Part shown: positions 24,608-34,700 of the stretch, piece by piece
How positions within the stretch are numbered: the first letter of the stretch is position 1
Layout of the letters: every line of letters begins with the position of its first letter
From: Paenibacillus massiliensis subsp. panacisoli DSM 21345
Lineage (GTDB): Bacteria; Bacillota; Bacilli; Paenibacillales; Paenibacillaceae
Direction: 5' to 3'
NCBI RefSeq assembly: GCF_000426545.1
Contig: NZ_AUFO01000008.1
Location: forward strand, 106,857 to 170,856
DNA: 64,000 nt
The notes under the pieces: model-generated
What the model saw: only the letters and a program-made list of their open reading frames with translations
Told to the model about the DNA's origin: nothing
The model's database searches: none
Made by a program: the position numbers and the translations under genes

Positions 24608-26122
24608 TCAGCGGCTGGTTGCCGCCTTTAATGTAATATCACTGAATGTACCAACATAACGTACATCCTGCCCAGCTTCATCCTTGACAGAGCTGATCGT
24701 CAGCCACTGGAGGTATTCCTCACCATTTTTGCGACGATTCCAGATCTCCCCGTGCCAGGTACCGTGACTACGGATCTCGTTCCACATGCTGCCATAGAAT
24801 TCGGCATTCTGCCTGCCAGACTTCAGAATACTAGGCTTGGAGCCCAGCACTTCAGACTCGCTATAGCCAGTCAACTGCACAAATGCGGGGTTAACAGCGA
24901 CGATCTTGCCATCTGCATCTGTGACCAGCATCCCTTGCCCCGTCGAATTGAACACCTCGGATGCCACATGCAGTCGATCCTGATAATGCAGCCACAGGAC
25001 CAGCAGCAGACTGACTAGTGCTACCTGAGAGAGCAGCATAAAGCCAATAGAGTATTGTCCTGTGATCCCGTGGATCGCAGCAAGCATAATCGGTGGAAAG
25101 AAGCCGCCAAGACCACCCATCATGGACACGATTCCGTTCACGATGCCTGCCTGCTTGTCGAAGACCATAGGTACGAGCTTGAAGATGACACCATTGCCTG
25201 TGCCTGCACAGACAGCGATAATGATGCAGCCTACTGAATACAGCAGTAGTGAAGGTGAGAATGCCAGCACTAGTGCCGCAATGGTATATACGGCAAAGGT
25301 CCCCATCAGCAGGAACAACGGACGATACCGGTCAGCCAGCCAGCCACCAATAGGACGGAACACGGTCGCTACCGCAATGAAGCCTGCGGTGCGCATACCG
25401 GCATCTACCTTTCCAAGTTCAAAATTGTTCACCAGAAAGCTTGGAAGATAGACCGTAAAAGCAACAAAAGAACCAAATGTAATAAAGTAAAAGAGCGAGA
25501 ACATCCACAGCTTCTCATTTTTATATACGCCGCGAATTTGTTCCATTATCGGTGTCTTGATCTTCTTCTCTTGACGATCACCAAAGAAGAAATTCAGCAA
25601 AATGAACACGAGCAGTAACCCAAGGTATAGCTTGACTGTGAGTGACCAGCCGACCTGGGAAGCAATGAGCGGCGCAGCGAAGGTGCTGATGGCTGTACCC
25701 ATGTTACCCACACCGTAGATACCGTTCACCAGACCTAGCTTCTCACGCGGATAGTACTTGGGCAATGAGGTGACACCGACCGAGAAGACAGCTCCGCCTA
25801 TACCAAGGAATAGACCACCAATGATTAGATCCGTTACCGTGGTAGCCTCACTTAGATAGTAGACAGGGAATAGCAGCAAAATAAAGCTGATTAGAAAGAC
25901 TAGCCGAGCTCCGATGAGATTGGCATAATAGCCAAGCGGAATGCGAAGCACCGACCCAAGAATGACAGGAATGGCCGTAATCATGGACAGCTGTCCGGCA
26001 GGAATGGTAATGTCCTCTGCAATATAAGGCATCAATGAGGAGATAATCACCCATACCATAAAGCCTGTAACCAGATTCATCGTTTGTAGGGGCAGTTGAA
26101 TTTTTCTGATCAATTCATTCAC
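24608..26122 (-). CDS. narK: NarK-type nitrate/nitrite transporter with C-terminal PAS domain
   Basis: 504 residues. Residues ~1-382 are a 12-helix MFS transporter of the NarK/NasA family: Arg60 (VLRIPLGYYAN) and Arg256 (FRPIGGWLADRYRP) match the nitrate-binding arginines. The signature GTGNGVIFKLVP (about 307-318) is the family nitrate motif. Residues ~386-497 are an added cytoplasmic PAS/PAC domain (FNSTGQGMLVTDADGKIVAVNPAF, GYSESEVLG, HGEIWNRRKNGEEYLQWLTISSVKD, YVGTFSDIT), and the protein ends there with no kinase or cyclase output. ATG 26122 is preceded by AAGGTG at tight spacing; a TTG nine bases later has better spacing. It is the first gene before moaA, with two NreC-type boxes upstream. 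Confidence 0.93.
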   Translation of the reverse strand: MNELIRKIQLPLQTMNLVTGFMVWVIISSLMPYIAEDITIPAGQLSMITAIPVILGSVLRIPLGYYANLIGARLVFLISFILLLFPVYYLSEATTVTDLIIGGLFLGIGGAVFSVGVTSLPKYYPREKLGLVNGIYGVGNMGTAISTFAAPLIASQVGWSLTVKLYLGLLLVFILLNFFFGDRQEKKIKTPIMEQIRGVYKNEKLWMFSLFYFITFGSFVAFTVYLPSFLVNNFELGKVDAGMRTAGFIAVATVFRPIGGWLADRYRPLFLLMGTFAVYTIAALVLAFSPSLLLYSVGCIIIAVCAGTGNGVIFKLVPMVFDKQAGIVNGIVSMMGGLGGFFPPIMLAAIHGITGQYSIGFMLLSQVALVSLLLVLWLHYQDRLHVASEVFNSTGQGMLVTDADGKIVAVNPAFVQLTGYSESEVLGSKPSILKSGRQNAEFYGSMWNEIRSHGTWHGEIWNRRKNGEEYLQWLTISSVKDEAGQDVRYVGTFSDITLKAATSR

Positions 26123-26164
26123 CTTTTCTTATGTTTAAGTTGGATTTGTCATACTGCTGCCCCT

Positions 26165-26231
26165 ATTGTATGCTCTTCTCCCTTCCCCCATATATAGGGG
26201 AGTCCCCTCTCTATCCCAAGGGAATACCCGA
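26165..26231 (-). promoter_or_regulatory. NreC-type boxes and promoter of narK-moaA
   Basis: Two boxes: TAGGG-GAGT-CCCCT (26195-26208) and AAGGG-AATA-CCCGA (26218-26231), with centres 23 bp apart. On the minus strand a -10 TACAAT (26170-26165) is centred 34 bp from the nearer box, with no clear -35. The geometry equals that of narG. A further half-site, TAGGG, is at 26251-26255. Confidence 0.65.
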
Positions 26232-26351
26232 AAAAAGAAGCCTCAATTTGTAGGGAACTACGGGTCAGCGCTGCAGCTCTCCTAGTCTCTATTTAAGGTA
26301 CTGGCATGGTTGTATACATTGTGTGAATTCTTCACGGATTACCTGAATGCC

Positions 26352-26392
26352 AAAAAGAGCAGCGATTGCCCACGCGGGACATTCGCTGCTCT
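26352..26392 (-). terminator. Terminator of the narGHJI-nreABC transcript
   Basis: Minus-strand stem AGAGCAGCGA/TCGCTGCTCT (26392-26383 with 26365-26356), followed by five T. It lies ~245 bases after the nreC stop. The gap from the stop to here is AT-rich, with a low-complexity TTT(A/C)T tract (26500-26575), and holds no gene. Confidence 0.9.
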
Positions 26393-26635
26393 ATGGAATA
26401 ATGCCAGAATGTAGCTTAGTATTCAATCATACGGTGGCTTGTACCACATCAGATTCTGCTTACAGAGTATCTATGCTTCTAACCGATGCTACTTCTATTT
26501 TTATCGTATTTTTATTTGTATTTTCTATTTCTATTTGTTTTTTCTATTTCTGTCTGTATTTGTATCTGTAAATTCCTTATCCAATATATATATCCAATTT
26601 CTAAATTGGTATTTCGGATTCTATCATGTGAAGGC

Positions 26636-27289
26636 TCAGAATTCCAACAGCTTCTTCTTCAGCACATACTCTAGTAGCTCAGGCCGACTCTTCACATTCA
26701 ACTTTTCCATGATTCGTGCCTTGTGCGCTTCCACTGTCTTGACGGATATAAATACCTTCTCGGCAATCTCTTTATTGCCATAGCCCTTGGCTATCAAGGG
26801 CAATAGCTCTAACTCGCGGTTTGAGAGCAGATCGAACGGGTCCTCTGGTCCAGCAGGTGACTTATCCTTATTGAAGAACTCCCTTACGAGGGAAGTAGCC
26901 ATTTTCGGATGAATATAAGTACCACCTTTGTGAATCGTACGGATTGCCAGTAGTAGCTCCTCATCGGGGGCATTCTTCAGGACGTAGCCTGACGCACCGT
27001 TCTTTAATACATGGAAGAGATAATCCTCATCATCATGCATGGTCAGAATAAGGATCTTCGTCTCAGGAAAATCCTCCTTGATCTTCCCCGTAGCAATGAG
27101 TCCGCTCTCCCCTGGAGGCATGCTGAGGTCCATAATCAGAATATCCGGCTTGAACTTGGCGGTGATCTGATATGCCTCCAGGCCATCTGCCGCCGTTCCG
27201 ATGACCTCCATGTCCTCCTGGAAGTTCAGAATCATGGAGAAGCCACTACGCACAATAGCGTGATCATCGGCAATGACAATACGAATCAT
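26636..27289 (-). CDS. nreC: NreC-type response regulator (NarL/LuxR family)
   Basis: 217 residues. Receiver domain 1-120 with acidic pocket DDH (8-10), phospho-acceptor Asp54 (ILIMDLSMP), Thr and Lys switch residues (ILTMHDD, YVLKNA). Then a LuxR-type HTH (about 150-210, [43 protein letters not shown]). In staphylococci NreC, phosphorylated by NreB without oxygen, activates narGHJI, nir and narT through TAGGG-N4-CCCTA boxes. Such boxes occur here before narG, narK and the Crp/Fnr gene. It overlaps nreB by four bases (ATGA). Last gene of the narGHJI-nreABC run. Confidence 0.93.
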   Translation of the reverse strand: MIRIVIADDHAIVRSGFSMILNFQEDMEVIGTAADGLEAYQITAKFKPDILIMDLSMPPGESGLIATGKIKEDFPETKILILTMHDDEDYLFHVLKNGASGYVLKNAPDEELLLAIRTIHKGGTYIHPKMATSLVREFFNKDKSPAGPEDPFDLLSNRELELLPLIAKGYGNKEIAEKVFISVKTVEAHKARIMEKLNVKSRPELLEYVLKKKLLEF

Positions 27290-28362
27290 GCTTCACTCTC
27301 CTCATGTCGCTCTCGGGTGGGAATACTTAGCAGTACCCTTGTGCCCAATCCTTCTCTCGACTGTAGGCTAAAGCTCCCACCAGCCAGCTCGGCACGCTCC
27401 TGCATGCCATACAGTCCCATTCCTGTGCCGAGTGGATCAGCAGCTGGATTGAACCCAACTCCGCGATCCTCCACAATAAGCTGAAGCAACTCTCCGGAAT
27501 CCGTAAGCGTAACTTCAACGTTATCCACTTGAGCATACTTCAAGGCATTGAGCAAAGCCTCCTGGCCTACTCGATATATGACCGTCTCGACCTCACTGGG
27601 ATACCGCTTCTGGGAGATATCCGATGTGAATTGCACCAATAGCCCGTAGCTCTGCTCCAGACGCTTGATATGCGAGCGAAAGGCTGCCTCCAGCCCCAGA
27701 TCATCCAGCGCAGGAGGACGCAATTCCACCGACAGGTTCCGGATATCATCCAGCAACCGAGTCATGGAGGCTTCCGTCTGCTTCACCTTCTTGAGCAGCT
27801 GGTCATCCTCAGTCATATATTTCAGCACTCGCAGATCAACTACAGCACTCATCAGCTCCTGAGCCACGCTATCGTGTAGCTCTCTAGATATACGCCTGCG
27901 TTCGTTCTCCTGCGCTTCAATGACATGCTTCATCATCTTGTTCTGATACAGCTTCTCTTGCGTCTGGTACTGGGTCGCTAGGTCACGAAGCATGAACACC
28001 CGAATACCTGCTTCCGAATCTATGGTATGAAAAGATGCGGCGTAAGGGACGACTCCTCTACCGCGGGTCTCCAGATAGACCTGAAATGACGGTAGCTCCT
28101 CAGACTCTGGCACTTGAAAATAACAATCCAGACAGGTTCGGAATTCCGTATCGCTCATGTACCCCCGACATGTAGAACATAGCGCACGATGCTGACCCTC
28201 ATACAGACGCTCCTGGACATCGTCGCCCACAATCGCTTCAGCAGCCGGATTCATGGCGAGTGTTCTGCCACTACGATCGAAGAGCAGAATGGCTTCGGTT
28301 GTATTTTCGAACAGCTTGGTAATGATTGGGGTGAGGTCTGCTAATTGGGTCGGTGTCGTCAC
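27286..28362 (-). CDS. nreB: NreB-type oxygen-sensing histidine kinase
   Basis: 358 residues from GTG 28362, behind GAGGAGGTATCCCC. The frame runs on to 28503 but that overlaps nreA. N-terminal PAS domain (about 12-110) contains Cys62, Cys65, Cys77 and Cys80 in the spacing C-x2-C-x11-C-x2-C, exactly that of the oxygen-labile 4Fe-4S cluster of staphylococcal NreB. Then HisKA_3 with the phospho-acceptor His in [20 protein letters not shown], and HATPase_c with DRGVGFNP and [18 protein letters not shown]. No membrane segment. Start codon and nreA stop overlap as GTGA. The kinase should be active without oxygen and be modulated by NreA and nitrate. Confidence 0.95.
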   Translation of the reverse strand: MTTPTQLADLTPIITKLFENTTEAILLFDRSGRTLAMNPAAEAIVGDDVQERLYEGQHRALCSTCRGYMSDTEFRTCLDCYFQVPESEELPSFQVYLETRGRGVVPYAASFHTIDSEAGIRVFMLRDLATQYQTQEKLYQNKMMKHVIEAQENERRRISRELHDSVAQELMSAVVDLRVLKYMTEDDQLLKKVKQTEASMTRLLDDIRNLSVELRPPALDDLGLEAAFRSHIKRLEQSYGLLVQFTSDISQKRYPSEVETVIYRVGQEALLNALKYAQVDNVEVTLTDSGELLQLIVEDRGVGFNPAADPLGTGMGLYGMQERAELAGGSFSLQSREGLGTRVLLSIPTRERHEESEA

Positions 28363-28817
28363 GGGGATACCTCCTCTATGCCATGGATGTTCTGAAATCC
28401 GTGCTGAGCCTGTCTTGTCAACTGCTGTAGCATTATTTCTGTCACGCATCTGTCGTCTCTGAATGCTCCCAAGAGCACACCTTCCACGCGTCCTTCTCTC
28501 CATAAAGGAACAGCCACCACGCTTCTTAGCTGTTCGGATTGTACAATAGGATAATTGAACAGACTGTCTGCTTCGGCATATTGCTCCATCGACGGAATCA
28601 GAAGAGGCTTTCCCGTCTTGAAGACGATTCCGGCGATGCCTTTACCCGACCGCAAGACAATTCTGCGATACCGTTCATTCCGGTTACCGGATACATAGAC
28701 CCACCGGATTACATAGTGATATTCCGCTGGCTGAACCATCGCAAGCCCCATGAAATCATAGCCACACTGGGCTCGCGCCTCATCAAGCTCCAACTGGAAT
28801 GCGGACTTGTTATTCAT
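28359..28817 (-). CDS. nreA: NreA-type GAF-domain nitrate receptor
   Basis: 152 residues forming a single GAF domain (RWVYVSGNRNERYRRIVLRSGKGIAGIVFKTGKPLLIP, then SVVAVPLWREGRVEGVLLGAF). Size and position just before nreB match NreA, the cytoplasmic nitrate sensor that inhibits NreB phosphorylation until nitrate binds. ATG follows AGGAGATGAGCG, 45 bases after the narI stop, and the gene overlaps nreB by four bases. The operon therefore couples nitrate reductase with its own nitrate and oxygen sensing. Confidence 0.88.
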   Translation of the reverse strand: MNNKSAFQLELDEARAQCGYDFMGLAMVQPAEYHYVIRWVYVSGNRNERYRRIVLRSGKGIAGIVFKTGKPLLIPSMEQYAEADSLFNYPIVQSEQLRSVVAVPLWREGRVEGVLLGAFRDDRCVTEIMLQQLTRQAQHGFQNIHGIEEVSP

Positions 28818-28862
28818 CGCTCATCTCCTGTGAAAACGGGAAAAGAAGGCTGTGCCTTCTCC

Positions 28863-29549
28863 CTAGCTTGATTTATGTCTCCTATACAGGATATAACTTC
28901 TGCCTACATAATTCAACGGTACGCTCCATACATGCACAAGGCGTGTAAACGGCCAGAAGGCCAGAATACCGAAGCCCATGAGCACGTGCAACTTAAAGGA
29001 TAAAGGTACATCCGTCATCAAGGATGCATCTGGCTGCAAGTAGAATAGCCCACGGAACCAGATCGAGATCGTCTCCCTATAGTCAAATTCAGGCTGTACT
29101 GCGTTCGTAACAAGCGTAGCAAACATTCCCATACATACAATCGTCAGTAGCATAACATTTACAGCCATATCGGAAGCTGAGCTCAGGCGCCGAACATTGC
29201 GTACAGTGAAGCGTCGAGCAGTTAGCAGCAGCATTCCCAGCAGCGTGATGGCACCGAACAATCCCCCAATATATACGGCTCCGATATGATACATATGGTC
29301 ATTGACACCCAGTGCGTGCATCCAAGATTTTGGAATACCAAGACCGGCTACGTGACCAAAGAATACTGGAATGATTCCGATGTGGAACAGCATGCTACCC
29401 GCTCTTAGATGCTTTTTCTCAATAAATTCGCTGGATTTAGCCGTCCAATTGAACTGATCCTGCCGATAACGATAGATGTGACCAATTACAAATACGGCCA
29501 GACAGAGATAAGGGAAAATTACCCATAATAACTGATTCAACATGGTCAT
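28863..29549 (-). CDS. narI: Respiratory nitrate reductase gamma subunit (cytochrome b)
   Basis: 228 residues, five membrane helices (about 5-25, 45-65, 85-110, 125-150, 182-205). Heme-ligand histidines are in FHIGIIPVFFGHVAGLG and in KLHVLMGFGILAFWPFTRLVHVWS. NarI takes electrons from menaquinol and passes them to NarH. ATG 29549 follows AGGAGGCTTCTGCACA and overlaps the narJ stop by four bases. The frame extends nine codons further upstream inside narJ without an RBS. Confidence 0.97.
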   Translation of the reverse strand: MTMLNQLLWVIFPYLCLAVFVIGHIYRYRQDQFNWTAKSSEFIEKKHLRAGSMLFHIGIIPVFFGHVAGLGIPKSWMHALGVNDHMYHIGAVYIGGLFGAITLLGMLLLTARRFTVRNVRRLSSASDMAVNVMLLTIVCMGMFATLVTNAVQPEFDYRETISIWFRGLFYLQPDASLMTDVPLSFKLHVLMGFGILAFWPFTRLVHVWSVPLNYVGRSYILYRRHKSS

Positions 29550-30112
29550 TGTGCAGAAGCCTCCTGTCGAGTACACGCCTTGAGCGTCTCCCGCAGCCCC
29601 TTGATCAAGGAAGCATATGGGCTATCTTGTTTAACCAGCTCCTGATGCATGGTATACGTCCCATCCTCTATAATGGCTAGCGGCATACGGAAATTGTCTG
29701 CTGCATTCGCATCTCCTCGCCAATCGGCCGCATAAAAGAATTCGCACATGAGCGGCAGGAAATCCGGCAGCTCTTCATCAGGCATTTCCAGTCCGAACAT
29801 TTCGTATAGCATCTTGAGCTTAGCCAGCATCTGCCCGCGCTCTTTGCCGTCCTCATAATGAGAATAGGTCATGTACAATGTGCATTTCTTATCAAAATCA
29901 AAGGTCTCTGAGTAGTGCTCCCTTACTTCATCCAGACTCAATTGACGTATGCGTGCTGCATAGGCCCTGATATGGTCAGCAGCGGGGTGATCCGCTGCTA
30001 CCGCCTCCTCCGGCAGGTCACCGAGAAAGTCTTGTGCCTCCGGGTACATCAGTTGTCTGGAGAAAAAAGCGAGCACAGGCTTGTATTGATACAACAAATC
30101 AAGATCAATCAC
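29546..30112 (-). CDS. narJ: Nitrate reductase molybdenum cofactor assembly chaperone
   Basis: 188 residues from GTG 30112 (GGAGGGATTTGGC before it, within the end of narH). Upstream codons in the same frame, to 30316, are the anti-frame of narH and are rejected. The TorD/NarJ helical fold is seen in LLYQYKPVLAFFSRQLMYPEAQDFL, ETFDFDKKCTLYMTYSHYEDGKERGQML and ELPDFLPLMCEFF. NarJ is a private chaperone that holds NarG while the cofactor is inserted. It overlaps narH by eight bases and narI by four. Confidence 0.95.
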   Translation of the reverse strand: MIDLDLLYQYKPVLAFFSRQLMYPEAQDFLGDLPEEAVAADHPAADHIRAYAARIRQLSLDEVREHYSETFDFDKKCTLYMTYSHYEDGKERGQMLAKLKMLYEMFGLEMPDEELPDFLPLMCEFFYAADWRGDANAADNFRMPLAIIEDGTYTMHQELVKQDSPYASLIKGLRETLKACTRQEASAQ

Positions 30113-31706
30113 GCCAAATCCCTCCAAAGAAGTTCTCGTCGAATACGCCTTTCTCCGGCTCCTTCGGCGCTGTCTGTGCTTGGAACAGGCCTGCCGCACC
30201 GATGCTGCAACCTGTGCATCCGCCACAGTCCGTGCTACTGGAAGCTGTGCCTCCCATAACGGAATTGAAGCCTGTAGACCCCTGATCACGATAAGGGTCC
30301 TCCACATACTGCTCACGGTGAGAAGTAGGGATCACGAAGCGATCCTCGTACTTGGCAATCGCCAGCAAGCGATACATCCGCTCAGTCTGACCTGCAGTCA
30401 GGCCGACACGAGTCAGACGCTCCACATCGTAATCAGCACCCGTGTTCAATGCTCTCATATAAGATCGCATCATCGCCATCCGTTGCAGTGCTCCCTTCAC
30501 CGGCTCGACATCCCCAGCGGTCAGCATGTTAGCCAGGTACTGGATCGGTGTCCGCATCTCGTCAATCGCCGGGAAGATGAGGTCTGGATTCGCGATCGAA
30601 TCCTTACCCTCGAAATAGTTCATGATCGGGCTCAGCGGCGGTACATACCAGACCATAGGCATGGTGCGGTACTCTGGATGAAGCGGGAAGGCCAGTCGAT
30701 GCTCAATCGCTAGCTGATAGACTGGCGAGTTCTGCGCTGCTTCAATCCAGTCCTCGGAGATGCCGTCTTTACGAGCCTGAGCGATGACCTCAGGATCATT
30801 CGGGTTCAAGAACAGATCACATTGTGCTTCATACAGGTCTTTCTCGTCTTCCATGGAGGCAGCTTCCAGTACACGGTCAGCATCGTAGAGCAGTACACCC
30901 AGATAACGAATCCGTCCAGTACATGTCTCGGAGCAGACCGTTGGCAGTCCAGCTTCAATTCTTGGGAAGCAGAATGTACATTTTTCGGCTTTATTTGTCT
31001 TCCAGTTGAAGTACACTTTCTTGTATGGGCACCCTGTCATGCAATAGCGCCAGCCGCGGCATGCTTCCTGATCCACCAGAACAATGCCGTCCTCATCCCG
31101 TTTATACATCGCTCCTGAAGGGCAGGAGGCTACACAACTCGGATTCAGGCAGTGCTCACACAGTCGAGGTAGATACATCATGAAGGATTGCTCGAAGTTC
31201 ATTCGAATCTCTTCTTCAATCTTCTGGATGTTCGGGTCCAGCGGGCCCGTCACATGGGCACCAGCCAGATCATCCTCCCAGTTCGGTCCCCACTCCAGGT
31301 TCATCTTGTCGCCAGATATGGTGGAATGCGGTCTTGCTGTAGGAAAATGCTTCTGTTCCTTCGCATTGGTCAAGTGCTCATAATTGTATGTCCATGGCTC
31401 ATAGTAGTCTTTCATCTCAGGCATATCCGGATTGTGGAAGATTTTACCGAGAGCGATCTTAGACAGCTTACTGCCCGACTTGAGCTCCAGCTTGCCTTTG
31501 CGCAGCTGCCAGCCCCCTTTATAGACCTCCTGATCCTCCCAGCGCTTCGGATAGCCGATACCAGGCTTGGTCTCTACATTGTTGAACCAGATGTACTCCG
31601 CGCCTTCACGGTTCGTCCAGGTCGTCTTGCAGGTAACACTGCACGTATGGCAGCCGATGCATTTATCCAGATTCAGGACCATGCCGATTTGTGCTTTAAT
31701 CTTCAA
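30105..31706 (-). CDS. narH: Respiratory nitrate reductase beta subunit (Fe-S)
   Basis: 533 residues. Start is TTG 31706, nine bases after AGGAGG and inside the narG C-terminal codons, an 11-base overlap. Four Fe-S cluster motifs are visible: CIGCHTCSVTC near residue 16, CEHCLNPSC, CRGWRYCMTGC (the Trp-containing 3Fe-4S type) and CTFCFPRIEAGLPTVCSETC. The C terminus contains a Gly/Cys-rich patch (STDCGGCTGCSIGAAG) unlike the E. coli protein, just before the end. NarH wires electrons from NarI heme to NarG. Confidence 0.97.
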   Translation of the reverse strand: MKIKAQIGMVLNLDKCIGCHTCSVTCKTTWTNREGAEYIWFNNVETKPGIGYPKRWEDQEVYKGGWQLRKGKLELKSGSKLSKIALGKIFHNPDMPEMKDYYEPWTYNYEHLTNAKEQKHFPTARPHSTISGDKMNLEWGPNWEDDLAGAHVTGPLDPNIQKIEEEIRMNFEQSFMMYLPRLCEHCLNPSCVASCPSGAMYKRDEDGIVLVDQEACRGWRYCMTGCPYKKVYFNWKTNKAEKCTFCFPRIEAGLPTVCSETCTGRIRYLGVLLYDADRVLEAASMEDEKDLYEAQCDLFLNPNDPEVIAQARKDGISEDWIEAAQNSPVYQLAIEHRLAFPLHPEYRTMPMVWYVPPLSPIMNYFEGKDSIANPDLIFPAIDEMRTPIQYLANMLTAGDVEPVKGALQRMAMMRSYMRALNTGADYDVERLTRVGLTAGQTERMYRLLAIAKYEDRFVIPTSHREQYVEDPYRDQGSTGFNSVMGGTASSSTDCGGCTGCSIGAAGLFQAQTAPKEPEKGVFDENFFGGIWRD

Positions 31707-34700
31707 GCCAGTTGACCTCCTTCATTTTGCGGACCGCTACATATACATCCCGTTGGTTACCGATCGGGCCGTAATAGTTGAATCCATAGCTGAGTTGTGC
31801 GTATCCACCTACCATTTGCGTAGGCTTGAGATGAATCCGGGTTGGTGCATTGTGGCTACCACCACGTGTTTCTGTAATCTCGGAGCCCGGCACATTGATG
31901 TGCTTATCCTGGGCATGGTACATGAACATCGTACCGCGCGGCATCCGTGGACTGACTACCGCACGAGCCGTTACTACCCCGTTACGGTTATATACTTCGA
32001 GCCAATCATTGTCTGCAATCTGATGCTCGGCAGCATCCTCATCGCTGATCCAGACAGTTGGACCTCCACGGAACAGCGTAAGCATATGCTGGTTATCCTG
32101 ATAGGTGGAGTGAATATTCCATTTCCCGTGCGGTGTCAGATAACGAAGCACCAGCGTATCCTGTCCACCTTTGACCTCGCGATCTCGTGTACCGAATACC
32201 ATTGGCGGCAATGTTGGCTTGAACACAGGCAACGACTCACCATATTGCAAGAAAATCTCATGATCTATATAGAAGTGCTGTCTTCCCGTCAATGTTCGGA
32301 AAGGAACGAGCCGTTCAATGTTGGTCGTGAATGGCGAATACCGACGTCCCGACTTGTTGGAGCCTGTGAACACAGGCGTTGGTATAACCTCTCGCGGCTG
32401 AGCCGTGATTCCTTGGAACGTAATCTTCTCCGCAGCCCGGTCAGCCGAAATATCGCGCAGTGGCACACCATGTTCCTTCTCGGCTTCAATATAAGCCTTC
32501 TGTGATACTCGACCATTCGTTGCTGAAGACAGATGCAGGATAGCATCAGCTACTTGACGAGCGTTACGGATACGAGGAAGTCCGTTCTTGATGGAGTCGT
32601 CTGAATATACTCCGTTAAGCTGCTTCAATTCCTCGTATTCATCAGCCACCGAGAAGCTTACTCCATGTGCTCCAGCCTTGCCTGTCGTCAGCTTCGGACC
32701 GAGGGATATGAATTTGTCATAGACCCGGGTGTAGTCGCGCTCTACAATGCTGAAGTTCGGCATTGTGCGTCCTACTACCGCTTCAGTCTCACCTTTGGCC
32801 CAATCCTTCACAAGTCCCATTGGCTGCGAGATTTCACTAATCGAATCATGGCCCAGCGGTGTTGTGACCACATCCTTGTATACACCTGGCAGAGAGGTCT
32901 TCGCCATCTCTGAGAATACCTCAGCCAGACGACGATAGATATCCCAGTCCGACTTGGATTCCCACAGCGGATTAATCGCCGGGTTAAATGGATGCACGAA
33001 TGGATGCATATCCGTCGAGGACAGATCCGTCTTCTCATACCATGTAGCTGCTGGCAGAACGATGTCCGCATACAGCGGAGTTGCTGTCATCCGGAAGTCA
33101 AGAGCTACCATAAGGTCGAGCTTTCCTTCCACATCCTCACGCCACACAATCTCCTCTGGCTTCTCCTCTTCATTCGGGCGTGCCAGCAGGGCATCAGATG
33201 CACCGAGCAGATGCTTCAGGAAGTATTCCTGTCCCTTGGCGGAGCTGGAGATCAGATTAGAACGCCACACGAAGAGTGAGCGCGGGAAGTTCTCTGGTGC
33301 ACCAGGGTCTTCCACTGCAAAGCGAGTTCGACGTGAGCGCACTTCCTCTGCTGCATAATCCACAATGTCCTGATCCGTTTTGGCACCTTGCTTCGCAGCT
33401 TCCTCAGCGAACAGCAGGCTGTTCTTATTGAATTGAGGGTAGGAAGGCAGCCAACCAAGTCGCGCCGCAAGCACGTTGTAGTCAGCAGGGTGATTATATG
33501 TGAGCTCGCCTCCAGTAGGCGATTTTAATGAATCCGTTCCACTTTCCTCATACCGCCATTGCTCTGTAGCAAAATAGTAGAAGGAGGTTGCGTTCTGCAA
33601 GCGTGGTGGAGCCTGCCAATCTCTCGCAAAGGCAATCGTAGACCAGCCTTCAATCGGACGTAATTTCTCCTGACCGACATAATGCGCCCAGCCGCCGCCG
33701 TTCACACCCTGCGAGGCAGTCAGTACCACCAGGTTCAGTACGGAACGATAAATGGTATCGCTGTTGAACCAGTGATTAATACCAGCTCCCATGATGATCA
33801 TGGAACGACCTGAGGTATCCAGAGAATTTTGAGCGAATTCACGAGCAATCTGTACGACTACAGATGCCTTCACACTGGTGATTTTTTCTTGCCAAGCCGG
33901 TGTGTAATGACTCGTAGCATCATCATAGCCCTTCGCATTCGTCTCATGAGGAATACGTTCTACACCATATTGGCTCATCATCAGGTCATAGACTGTAGCT
34001 ACATAACGCTCGGTTCCATCCGCTAGTTGGATACGGCGTGCAGGAATGACTCTTCTGAACGTGCCATTACCCTGATTATCAAAATACGGGAATACGATAT
34101 CCTCCCAGGTCTCACCGTGTCCGGCTACTGTCAGTGCTGGCTTCACAGGAGTGCCATCCTCCCGCTCCAGAATGAGATTCCACGCCTTCCCTGGTTCCCA
34201 GCGCTGTCCCATAGTTCCATTAGGGACCATGACTTCTCCGATATGCTCGTCATAAATGACTGGCTTCCAATCCGCATGAGGAGACGTTTCTCCCAGATCA
34301 CTTGCCCGTAAGAAGCGGCCACCTTTCCATGCATCCTCGTGGGTGTCTAGCAAGATCAGGAACGGCATATCTGTGAATTGTTTGGCGTAATCAAGGAAGA
34401 AGGGTTCCTGGCGTTCCTTGTAAAATTCATTCAAAATCACATGTGTCATCGCTTGGGCCACGGCTGCGTCCGTACCTGGATGCGGTGCCAGCCAATTATC
34501 TGCGAACTTCACATTCTCAGCTTGGTCAGGCGCGATGGATACAACCTTCGTCCCCTTGTACCGTACCTCAGTCATGAAATGGGCATCTGGCGTACGAGTC
34601 AGAGGCACATTGGAGCCCCACATAATCAGGTAACCGGCATTGTACCAGTCCGAGGACTCTGGTACATCCGTCTGCTCGCCCCAGATTTGCGGAGATGCAG

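Noticed and set aside
22128..28817. Search for CRISPR arrays, IS elements or prophage genes in the nitrate island
   Set aside because: No transposase, integrase, terminal inverted repeats or spaced direct repeats were seen, so no mobile element is claimed.
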